In this document: positions 50,318-56,998 of the stretch, piece after piece
How positions within the stretch are numbered: position 1 is the stretch's first letter
Layout of the letters: each line of letters begins with the position of its first letter
IMG/VR virus record: IMGVR_UViG_3300008108_000033
Span: 1-64,000 of that record
DNA from: a virus
Reading direction: 5' to 3' (one strand)
DNA length: 64,000 bases
Notes under the pieces: model-generated
What the model was told of the DNA's origin: nothing
The model's input: the letters and a program-made list of their open reading frames with translations, nothing else
Database searches by the model: none
Position numbers and translations under genes: made by a program

Positions 50318-50557
50318 ATGGCCATACTTATTGATCCTAACAATGTGAAAGTGATTAGTCAAAATGGACAAGTCACATTAGCCCTCCAGATTGAATTAAA
50401 TATCAATCTGAATGGAAATATCACTGCGCAGGAACAATCTTCTAGCTCTAACAATTTTAAAGCTTCTTCTTCGCCAATCAAAAATGCGGCAGATGAAGAA
50501 GCTGCTTGGCTAGTACCAGATTTTAACTCCAAAGAAAAGGTAAAATTTGGGAAATGA
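50318..50557 (+). CDS. Small hypothetical protein
   Basis: The protein has 79 residues. A beta-like N-terminal half (VTLALQIELNINLNGNITAQ) is followed by a Ser/Asn-rich low-complexity half ending WLVPDFNSKEKVKFGK. No membrane segment is present. It starts 18 nt after the GT9 gene in AT-rich sequence without a Shine-Dalgarno site. Possibly a small virion protein; not recognised. Confidence 0.6.
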   Translation: MAILIDPNNVKVISQNGQVTLALQIELNINLNGNITAQEQSSSSNNFKASSSPIKNAADEEAAWLVPDFNSKEKVKFGK

Positions 50558-50604
50558 GAGGATCATACGGTAATAACAGTACAAAAAAAGAGAGAGGCAA
50601 AACT

Positions 50605-51618
50605 ATGGCAGTTTCAGTTGACGTAGGTACTTATACTTTAGTCTCTTGCAAAAGAGATGCAGATAAGAACTTTGTATTCAAAAAGGAAATCAACGCCTTT
50701 CTTGAATTACCATTAGAGAATAGATTTGTTTTCAATATGATGAAACAGGCCGGTGTGCCACTAATTGAACGTGAAAAACTAGCATACGCTCTCGGTGAAG
50801 CTGCAGTGAACATGGCGTATACTCTTCCTACTCTAGAGCTCAAAAGGCCCATGAAGGATGGTTGCGTCAATCCCAAAGAAAAAGACGCTTTTCAAATTAT
50901 GTCTATCATGCTTCACTCTTTGATAGACCCAATTTCAAGAGATGGCGAAACACTTTACTACTGCGTACCGGCTAATGCAATAAATCAGGAAACTGACGCG
51001 GATTATCATCAAAAGGTTGTTGAATCCATTTTCCGAAGCTATCAATCCGACGAAGGATATAGGGTCAATCCCAAACCAATTAATGAAGCTTTGGCTTTGG
51101 TATATGCCGAGTTGCAGAACAAGATGTTCACTGGAGTTGGTATTAGTTGCGGGGGCGGCATGGTAAACGTTTGCTACGCTATGTATGGCAACCCAATTTT
51201 TCAATTCGCAATAGTGAATAGCGGAGATTGGATCGATAAACAGGCAGCCAAAGCTACCGGCGAATCACCAACTTTTATAAACAAAGAAAAAATGAAAGTG
51301 GATTTAACAAAAGATCCTAAAACTTTAGTCGAAAGAGCAATCATTACGCAATACCGCCTAATGATAGAAAAAACAATTACCGGAATTAGAGACGGACTTG
51401 CGTCCGCAAAACAGTCCGTTAAATCAGAACACCCAGTTGACTTTGTGGTCGCTGGTGGAACAAGCATGGCCACTGGGTTCGTTGAGATTTTCACTGAAAC
51501 TTTGAAACAGGCCAACTTGAGCATCCCAGTGGGAGACGTAATCAGACCTGCAGAGCCGCTTTATAGCGTTGCAAAAGGGTGTCTGATTGCGGCTGAAGCA
51601 GCGGACGCAGGAACGTAA
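50605..51618 (+). CDS. Actin-like ATPase (ParM/MreB superfamily)
   Basis: The protein has 337 residues. The ATG at 50605 has AGAGAGG upstream; a start at 50554 was rejected. Motifs are phosphate-1 (SVDVGTY, residues 4-10), phosphate-2 region (GVGISCGGGMVNVCY, 177-191) and the adenosine motif VVAGGTSMATGF (281-292). The phosphate-2 Asp of relatives seems replaced by Ser (I-S-C-G-G-G). It may form filaments to position phage DNA or virions in the cell, as some phage cytoskeletal proteins do, or be a plasmid-type segregator; no partner DNA-binding gene or centromere repeat was recognised nearby. Confidence 0.75.
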   Translation: MAVSVDVGTYTLVSCKRDADKNFVFKKEINAFLELPLENRFVFNMMKQAGVPLIEREKLAYALGEAAVNMAYTLPTLELKRPMKDGCVNPKEKDAFQIMSIMLHSLIDPISRDGETLYYCVPANAINQETDADYHQKVVESIFRSYQSDEGYRVNPKPINEALALVYAELQNKMFTGVGISCGGGMVNVCYAMYGNPIFQFAIVNSGDWIDKQAAKATGESPTFINKEKMKVDLTKDPKTLVERAIITQYRLMIEKTITGIRDGLASAKQSVKSEHPVDFVVAGGTSMATGFVEIFTETLKQANLSIPVGDVIRPAEPLYSVAKGCLIAAEAADAGT

Positions 51619-51633
51619 GAAAGCGAGAATTGA

Positions 51634-52089
51634 ATGTCAAATAATAATATTCAAAGGTCGGTCCACGACTTAGGAGTGGCCGCGTTTATACTTATGCAGG
51701 CTTTTCCTTTGGCAGGCAGAAAAGACAAAACATTTATCTTTTCTGTTCCAAAAGACAAGGTTAAAGAGTTCGAGGATAATAAAACCGCATATCTTTTCAG
51801 CGAATTTCATTACTTCGATCATTGCCTTATGGGGCTCAAAAAACTAGAAGAATACCCATTTAGTATAAATTCAAACAAGTTTGTTACTGACTTAGGGGCA
51901 GCTGCCTTTTTGCTTATGCACAAATTTAAGCTTATAGGCAAGAAAGGCCGCGCATACTATTTTGAATGCAATACCAAGGAAGACGAGCAACAATTCGATG
52001 AATTAAATTTGCAATACGCGTCTTCTGTATTCCACGATTTCGATAGTAAACTCATGAGTTTGAAAAAGATTGGTGAATTCAGTAGATAA
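51634..52089 (+). CDS. Protein with duplicated DUF5659-like domain
   Basis: The protein has 151 residues built of two similar halves. Half 1 (about 10-78) has VHDLGVAAFILMQAFPLAG and later YFDHCLMGLKKLEEYP. Half 2 (about 82-150) has VTDLGAAAFLLMHKFKLIG and FDSKLMSLKKIGEF. This pattern (DLG.AAFLLM.F, aromatic strand, then LK.LEE) resembles DUF5659 of phages. The function of the family is unknown. It lies 15 nt after the actin-like gene and may be co-transcribed. Confidence 0.65.
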   Translation: MSNNNIQRSVHDLGVAAFILMQAFPLAGRKDKTFIFSVPKDKVKEFEDNKTAYLFSEFHYFDHCLMGLKKLEEYPFSINSNKFVTDLGAAAFLLMHKFKLIGKKGRAYYFECNTKEDEQQFDELNLQYASSVFHDFDSKLMSLKKIGEFSR

Positions 52090-52121
52090 GTTAATAAATA
52101 CCTGTTGAGGTTTATCAATAA

Positions 52122-53111
52122 ATGCACAGGTCTGAAACTATTACAGAAGCAATAGGCGTATGCGCAAGTCCTAAACAATTTGCTGCTATGGTTTCTAATA
52201 TTGAAAAAATAGTTCACGACAACATAAAAAAACTAGAATTAGAACTCAAGCTTGCCAATCGCACTGTTCCAAAAAGAGGAATATTCGATAGAATGAAAAA
52301 CTGGTGGTATAACATGTTATACGGCCATTCAAACGTAAGCAATCCTTATTACAACCGTAACAAATTGGGATACTGGGGCACGCCTAGCAAAAAGAATGAG
52401 ATGACTCTGCATGAGTACACTTTGCTAAAAAAGAATGCAGACCTATTTGAGCGCTATTTTGATTCTGGCAGGATTGCACTTGATGATATGCTTGATAGTT
52501 GGACTCGCGATTTGATGAGCGATGTAAATAAATATTTACAACAATTTGCTTTAAATCATTTTAGAGAAATGCCTACTAAAATTAAAAATAGGCCAGAAAA
52601 AATAGCAGAACCAGCTGCCACAGTTGGCGAAAGACCAATTAGAAGACGAGTAAAACCTTTAAGAACAGCTGATGTACAGCCAGCGGCTACAGACCAAGAA
52701 GTACCTGACTCATCCGGCGAAGAGGCAGGCGGGTTTGAAAATATATCTGCTGATTCTCCTCAAGTAGCCGCGCCAGTAGCCGAACCAGAAATGGCAGCAG
52801 CAGTTGCCCCTCCTGTGGGAGAAGAACCAGCAGCATCTGGAACTGCTCCTCCTGTCACTGGCGATGTTAGTGGCGCTGAGGCCAGAAGGGCAAGTGCTGC
52901 CGAAAGAAGGAAATTAGAAAAAAGTAAATTCGATCCTCTGAATAATCCAGCCCACGCCGGATTAACACTCGGTGTTACAGATAAAAAGTTAAAAGAATCA
53001 TTCAAAGCGGAATTTGATAAAACAACTTTATATGAAAGAACAATAATTTGTTTAGATAAATTAAGGGAAATCAAAGACCAAACATTTTCTGCAGTTCTTC
53101 AAGGTTCTTAG
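52122..53111 (+). CDS. Helical protein with Pro/Ala-rich linker
   Basis: The protein has 329 residues. A folded helical N-terminal part includes FDRMKNWWYNMLYGHSN. A linker rich in Ala, Pro, Glu and Val (about 165-255) follows, then a helical C-terminal part (AAERRKLEKSKFDPLNNPAHAG). No enzyme motif is seen. The 3' end overlaps the convergent gene at 53071 by 41 bp. Possibly a scaffold or adaptor protein. Confidence 0.65.
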   Translation: MHRSETITEAIGVCASPKQFAAMVSNIEKIVHDNIKKLELELKLANRTVPKRGIFDRMKNWWYNMLYGHSNVSNPYYNRNKLGYWGTPSKKNEMTLHEYTLLKKNADLFERYFDSGRIALDDMLDSWTRDLMSDVNKYLQQFALNHFREMPTKIKNRPEKIAEPAATVGERPIRRRVKPLRTADVQPAATDQEVPDSSGEEAGGFENISADSPQVAAPVAEPEMAAAVAPPVGEEPAASGTAPPVTGDVSGAEARRASAAERRKLEKSKFDPLNNPAHAGLTLGVTDKKLKESFKAEFDKTTLYERTIICLDKLREIKDQTFSAVLQGS

Positions 53112-53397
53112 GCGATTCAACTTTTTCTTCTTCAACAATTTCTTGTTTTTCTGGGTCCTCCGTTATTACTTGCTCTTCCGCTATAGAAATAATTTTATCG
53201 TGATAGATAAAATTTTTACATCCTGTTTGTATGTGTTTAAACCAAAATCCGAATTCATTTATGGCGCTAACTTTTCCCACGAAATAATCAATCATGTGTG
53301 TTTCATCAAATTTTCTATTGATGGATGGAACAATAAATGTGACAACTTTGTCTAAAAAATAATTCAAAGATTCTATCTGTTCAGCGCTAATTTTCAT
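53071..53397 (-). CDS. Small beta-barrel-like protein
   Basis: The protein has 108 residues. HMIDYFVGKVSAINEFGFWF, then KNFIYHDKIISIAEE, resembles an SH3 or LSm-like strand series. An acidic tail (PEKQEIVEEEKVES) ends FGL. It starts in an ATGA overlap with the primase gene and ends 41 bp inside the convergent 52122 gene. The acidic end might bind an ssDNA or primase partner, by analogy only. Confidence 0.65.
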   Translation of the reverse strand: MKISAEQIESLNYFLDKVVTFIVPSINRKFDETHMIDYFVGKVSAINEFGFWFKHIQTGCKNFIYHDKIISIAEEQVITEDPEKQEIVEEEKVESPKNLEELQKMFGL

Positions 53398-54383
53398 GCT
53401 AATTCCGCCTTTTTGATATTGTGATGTAAGTAACCTAGTAAAATTTTATCATCATAGGAAGAATAAAGAGCATTCCAGTCTTTAGTAACTTCTGGAGGTC
53501 TAGCTTCCATTAAGTCAGAAGCAAATCTGTTGTATTGCATAAGGCGATTGTATGCCAAATTTCTAGCGGCATCTCCTGCTGCATCTGCGTCGAAGCAAAC
53601 AACTATTCTGTAGTTTGATAAGATTATTGATTGTTTTTCACTTATGTTCTTGCCGCCGCATGCAGCGCCTTTTAATCCACACAAATGCAAACTATATGCG
53701 TCAAACTCACCTTCGCACAAAAATACAGTATCACCATAATCTGGAAATCTTGGGAAATATATCACGTCTTCTTTGCCAACACCGATTTCTTTTTCTGGTC
53801 CTTTGTACTTTGGATGAGCATTCCCCATAAATCTTCCGTTGAAATAAACTAACTTTTTAGATGAGTTGTAATAAGGTATGATTATTCTGTTCTCATACTT
53901 GCCTGCTGTACACACGAAAAAATCGTCTGTCGGTATCTTTCTGGCTTTCAAATAATCTACAGCCCGTTCATGGTAAGATATCGGAGATTTGTTTATTTCG
54001 TATGCGTAAGGCGGAAAAGACAATATTTTTTGTTCTTTTTCGTAATCTAAATCGCTTCTAGAGTCATCGAATTGAATATCAAAGTCAGTTTCTTCCAACA
54101 AAGGCCTATCAGTCTTCTCTATTCCTAATGTTTCCATGGCTTTTGCGCGTGTACATTTATCAACCTCCATGACCAAAGATACAAGAGTGCCTTTTTTTTC
54201 TGTTTTCCAGCAATGATAAACGCCATGCTTTACGCGATTTTTACCACCACTTGGATTACACCAAAGCTTTTTTTTGCCATCTTCAGTAAAAATTGAATTT
54301 ATAAGTATTTCATTGCCTTTTGGTTCTACTGTCGGGAAACGGCTTTGTGCCCAAGCCAGAAAATTTGAATAAAGATCAGACAT
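53394..54383 (-). CDS. DNA primase with Toprim domain
   Basis: The protein has 329 residues. The N-terminal part has Cys/His positions (LWCNPSGG, HGVYHCWKTEKKGTLVSLVM, VDKC) like a degenerate CHC2 zinc domain. The Toprim part shows VFLCEGEFDAYSLH (about 220-233) and RIVVCFDADAAGDAARNLA (about 258-276). No helicase domain is fused, so it probably works with a separate helicase. SD-like AGGGA precedes the ATG. It is divergent from the nuclease gene at 54405. Confidence 0.85.
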   Translation of the reverse strand: MSDLYSNFLAWAQSRFPTVEPKGNEILINSIFTEDGKKKLWCNPSGGKNRVKHGVYHCWKTEKKGTLVSLVMEVDKCTRAKAMETLGIEKTDRPLLEETDFDIQFDDSRSDLDYEKEQKILSFPPYAYEINKSPISYHERAVDYLKARKIPTDDFFVCTAGKYENRIIIPYYNSSKKLVYFNGRFMGNAHPKYKGPEKEIGVGKEDVIYFPRFPDYGDTVFLCEGEFDAYSLHLCGLKGAACGGKNISEKQSIILSNYRIVVCFDADAAGDAARNLAYNRLMQYNRFASDLMEARPPEVTKDWNALYSSYDDKILLGYLHHNIKKAELA

Positions 54384-54392
54384 GATATGTCC

Positions 54393-54400
54393 CTATAATA
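54393..54400 (+). promoter_or_regulatory. CTATAATA box 4 nt before ATG
   Basis: CTATAATA, ATAC and then the ATG at 54405, with no Shine-Dalgarno site. The divergent primase gene starts 21 nt away. Confidence 0.4.
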
Positions 54401-54404
54401 ATAC

Positions 54405-55172
54405 ATGCACATCGAACATCTTAGCGTTAGTCGCAGCGGTTGCTTTGACCAATGCAAACAACAGTACAAATTCAGATATCACCTAAAAGTGGTTCCGAAT
54501 CGACCTGAGCAATTATATTTTACTTACGGCAAGCTTGTCCATACAGCTGCTGAAATTTTTGTCGAGTCAAAGGGCCAAAAGCCAATACGAGAAATTGTAA
54601 GTGACTTGCTGCAAGGGAGAATTGAATTTGACGGCAGCGATAATGTCTGCCGCTTAGACGAATCATATTTCAAAAAACTTTATGAACATATTGGCTTTAT
54701 CGAAAGATTTACGCAAAAAGTCGGATTTGATGGAGAGATAGAACATGAAATCAAGTACGATCTGGACCCACCTAACAACAAAATATTTTTAGGATACATC
54801 GATAGACTTATAGTAAGAGATAATCAGGCAATAATTATTGATTACAAAACATCAAAAAATAATAAATGGAGAAAAAATAAAGTTTCAATAAAAAAAGATT
54901 TACAACTAAACGCCTACGCGCTGTATGTACATGAAAAATTCAACATCGCCCCAGAAAATATTCAAGCTGCTTTGGTTTACTTGGAAGAACCACAGGTAGT
55001 AAGCACAAATTTCAATAAACAAGGGTTGCAATTGACGAAACAAATACTTAAAAATAGTTATTATGCAATCGAGGAGTTCGATGCTTCCAAAGTCAAAGGA
55101 AACGTCGGATATCATTGCAAGAGGTGCGACTATTCAGATCAGTGCCCGTTTTTTGATGACAGCATGTTTTAG
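54405..55172 (+). CDS. PD-(D/E)XK nuclease, Cas4/RecB-like
   Basis: The protein has 255 residues. LSVSRSGCFDQCKQQYKFRY opens the domain. FLGYIDRLIV (Asp ligand near 132) and AIIIDYKTSK (D-x-K near 148-150) form the active site; QLNAYALYVH is motif QxxxY. The C-terminal cysteines in HCKRCDYSDQCPFF plus an N-terminal Cys could hold an Fe-S cluster. It may process DNA ends in recombination or replication. It stands beside the primase on the opposite strand. Confidence 0.88.
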   Translation: MHIEHLSVSRSGCFDQCKQQYKFRYHLKVVPNRPEQLYFTYGKLVHTAAEIFVESKGQKPIREIVSDLLQGRIEFDGSDNVCRLDESYFKKLYEHIGFIERFTQKVGFDGEIEHEIKYDLDPPNNKIFLGYIDRLIVRDNQAIIIDYKTSKNNKWRKNKVSIKKDLQLNAYALYVHEKFNIAPENIQAALVYLEEPQVVSTNFNKQGLQLTKQILKNSYYAIEEFDASKVKGNVGYHCKRCDYSDQCPFFDDSMF

Positions 55173-55179
55173 GTGACAC

Positions 55180-55659
55180 ATGTTAAGTAAATACAAGTTT
55201 TTCATTTACAACCATCTTATTTTCTTGAATGAAAATCAAAGGTACGATTTATTTGCATGTGTCCCAGTAACTGCCATGGGCGTAATGATGAAAGCCCAAA
55301 TTAGCCCAAGAGATTTTGAAGCTCAAAGCATTCAAGAGATTTTTTGCGATTACATTATCGATTGTAATGCTGCAGAAAATGCCATAGAAACGCGCAAAAA
55401 TAAGGTTTTAATCCATCTTCCCAATCAATCAAGCATGGATGACTTTCCAATGCCTTTTCAGCCGAAAAACTTGGAAAAATATGATTTGTACGACCTCCTT
55501 AACAGAAGTGAGGGAGGTCGCGAAGAACTTTTCTATGAAACTATAAGCGAAGATTACGACAGAAGAATTAAATCATTTCATAAAGTTGAAATTAAAGACG
55601 AAAAAAGCTTTTACGAAAGTATGGAATTCGTAAAATTTAACATGTCCCAAGTGACATAG
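55180..55659 (+). CDS. Hypothetical protein
   Basis: The protein has 159 residues. It begins MLSKYKFFIYNHLIFLNENQ and is alpha/beta with an acidic C-terminal half. It is likely in an operon with the nuclease, 7 nt upstream. An 8-bp inverted repeat (CGACCTCC and GGAGGTCG, 14 nt apart) lies within at 55491-55520. The end overlaps the convergent gene by 23 bp. Not recognised. Confidence 0.6.
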   Translation: MLSKYKFFIYNHLIFLNENQRYDLFACVPVTAMGVMMKAQISPRDFEAQSIQEIFCDYIIDCNAAENAIETRKNKVLIHLPNQSSMDDFPMPFQPKNLEKYDLYDLLNRSEGGREELFYETISEDYDRRIKSFHKVEIKDEKSFYESMEFVKFNMSQVT

Positions 55660-56143
55660 CAAATTTCATACTTACAACTGCTCCCGGGCTCACAGTTAAA
55701 GTTGTACCGAATGATAATGTTGAAATCAATACGCCAGAATAACCTGTGCCAACATTGCATAAAAACATATCTGTTGCTGTGTAGCTGGTGCCGGTAGCAG
55801 TAAATGATACAGTACTACTTCTTATTTTTGGCGGTGTTACTTCTGGTACGAATTCAAAATTAGTATTTTTTACTAAAGGTTGCCTAAGATATCCATTTCC
55901 CGAGGGCTCGCCAGATATATCAGCCATGGTTTGCGCGGCAGTTATGGTCGTTCTGCTGTCTAAACCAACGTAATACTCATTAGGAACACTTGTATTTTTA
56001 AACATGCAACTCAAAAACAACGTTTGACCGCCGACGTTGAAAACATTTTTTAAATTTTTGTCTTCATACAAAATTTTGCCAGTTGCTTGCTCGTATACTT
56101 TCAATTCTTCCAAAATAAGCAACCCGTTCCAAGGATTTGACAT
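55637..56143 (-). CDS. Tail-appendage-like beta protein
   Basis: The protein has 168 residues. NPWNGLLILEELKVYEQATG, then NVFNVGGQTLFLSCMF, then YYVGLDSRTTITA suggest the fold of short phage tail proteins ('N-V-GG/R...L', 'vGl'). It has the same layout as the 34303-34815 product. Beta strands follow and no membrane segment is present. CTAAATA plus AAAGG lie upstream. It overlaps the 55180 gene at its 3' end by 23 bp. Confidence 0.6.
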   Translation of the reverse strand: MSNPWNGLLILEELKVYEQATGKILYEDKNLKNVFNVGGQTLFLSCMFKNTSVPNEYYVGLDSRTTITAAQTMADISGEPSGNGYLRQPLVKNTNFEFVPEVTPPKIRSSTVSFTATGTSYTATDMFLCNVGTGYSGVLISTLSFGTTLTVSPGAVVSMKFAMSLGTC

Positions 56144-56161
56144 AATATGCCTTTCTAATAT

Positions 56162-56168
56162 TATTTAG
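56162..56168 (-). promoter_or_regulatory. CTAAATA late-type box with downstream SD
   Basis: In minus sense CTAAATAATATTAGAAAGG precedes the ATG at 56143. The layout parallels that of the metallopeptidase gene at 58675 (TATAAATAATATAGAAAGG). Probably a late promoter followed by an SD. Confidence 0.5.
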
Positions 56169-56179
56169 TTGCTTTTACA

Positions 56180-56187
56180 TATATATT
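56180..56187 (+). promoter_or_regulatory. TATATATT box 2 nt before ATG
   Basis: TATATATT, TC and then ATGCAA: same arrangement and bases as at 5084. No SD is present. A leaderless start is inferred. Confidence 0.45.
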
Positions 56188-56189
56188 TC

Positions 56190-56621
56190 ATGCAATTCAA
56201 AGAATGGCTTCAACAAAATGAGACAGCTGGAGATAGTTGGTTCGATCCAACAGCACAGCCAATACAATGGCTTTTGCGCGCTCAAATAAATGGTGCGCCA
56301 CTACCGGGGGTCATTGATTTGGCAGATTTTCCTCCGGGAAGTATTAAAAATCCATATTTAAATGATTTACTTGCTAAATTAGCACGGTACGCCAAAAAAA
56401 AGGGAAATTACAGCCCAGATAAAATTAATTACAGATATAAAAATGAATCGGCAATACAACAAAAGTTATTGAAATATTATTTAAAGTTTAAACCCAAAAC
56501 GCCAAGACCTCCTGAATTTAAAGACGGCCCTGACACGTATACCAATGCTGGCTGGGATGCCGTTGGAGAACCGGATACGGGTCAGAGGGCCACCTTTAAA
56601 GTCCTACCTCACTACACTTAA
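56190..56621 (+). CDS. Hypothetical protein with capsid-targeting-like N-terminus
   Basis: The protein has 143 residues. The ATG at 56190 was chosen over an earlier frame start (56169). It begins MQFKEWLQQNETAGDSW, a targeting-like motif (F3..W6-L7). Lys/Tyr-rich and Pro-rich parts follow (YYLKFKPKTPRPPEF). No enzyme motif is seen. The last 4 bp overlap the convergent acidic gene. Likely cargo of the head, by analogy only. Confidence 0.65.
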   Translation: MQFKEWLQQNETAGDSWFDPTAQPIQWLLRAQINGAPLPGVIDLADFPPGSIKNPYLNDLLAKLARYAKKKGNYSPDKINYRYKNESAIQQKLLKYYLKFKPKTPRPPEFKDGPDTYTNAGWDAVGEPDTGQRATFKVLPHYT

Positions 56622-56914
56622 TCGCCTAGACTTTCATCGTCATCGTCTTCGTCGTCCCAGTCTTCGTCGGCGTCGTCGTCGTCGTCTTCCCATTCGTCGT
56701 CGTCTTCATAATCGTCTTCATCTTCGTCGTCGTCGTCTTCATCCTCATCGGGATCTTCCCATTCGTCGTCTTCTTCCTCGTCTAACTCATCTTCATCATC
56801 CTCGTCATCCATCCACTCCTCTTCCCAGTCATCATCTTCATCGTCTTCTGGGTATACAGCAGCATTGATAACGGTATCAAGATAACGATCTTCAATCGAT
56901 TCAATTATGTTCAT
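56618..56914 (-). CDS. Hyperacidic Asp/Glu protein
   Basis: The protein has 98 residues. A short normal N-terminal part (MNIIESIEDRYLDTVINAAV) is followed by an almost unbroken Asp/Glu run with a few Trp, Tyr and Pro; about two-thirds of all residues are acidic. Such a chain could mimic DNA or bind basic proteins, or sequester a host nucleic-acid-binding protein. SD AAGGAG lies 29 nt upstream of the start, with a hairpin between. The opposite-strand His/Arg frame here is a shadow. Confidence 0.75.
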   Translation of the reverse strand: MNIIESIEDRYLDTVINAAVYPEDDEDDDWEEEWMDDEDDEDELDEEEDDEWEDPDEDEDDDDEDEDDYEDDDEWEDDDDDADEDWDDEDDDDESLGD

Positions 56915-56920
56915 GGCTAT

Positions 56921-56941
56921 GGGGGGAAAATATTTCCCCCC
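56921..56941 (-). promoter_or_regulatory. Hairpin between SD and start codon
   Basis: GGGGGGAAA and TTTCCCCCC form a 9-bp stem with a 3-nt loop (ATA). In minus sense AAGGAG (56944-56949) precedes it and ATG (56914) follows after 6 nt. Folding would leave 8 nt between SD and ATG, the normal spacing. This mirrors the folded ribosome sites known from T4 genes 25 and 38. It also lies downstream of the metallopeptidase gene but has no T-run. Confidence 0.7.
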
Positions 56942-56998
56942 TCTCCTTTCTGCTAATTAAAGTATTATATGTAGTTTAATAAAAATTCAAAAGCAAAT

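Noticed and set aside
55491-55520. 8-bp inverted repeat inside the 55180 gene
   Set aside because: Long loop and coding location with no T-run; not convincing as a terminator.
56545-56868. Arg/His-rich plus-strand frame of 107 residues
   Set aside because: It is the complement of the Asp/Glu codons of the hyperacidic gene and has no ribosome site; the minus gene has an SD and a normal N-terminus.
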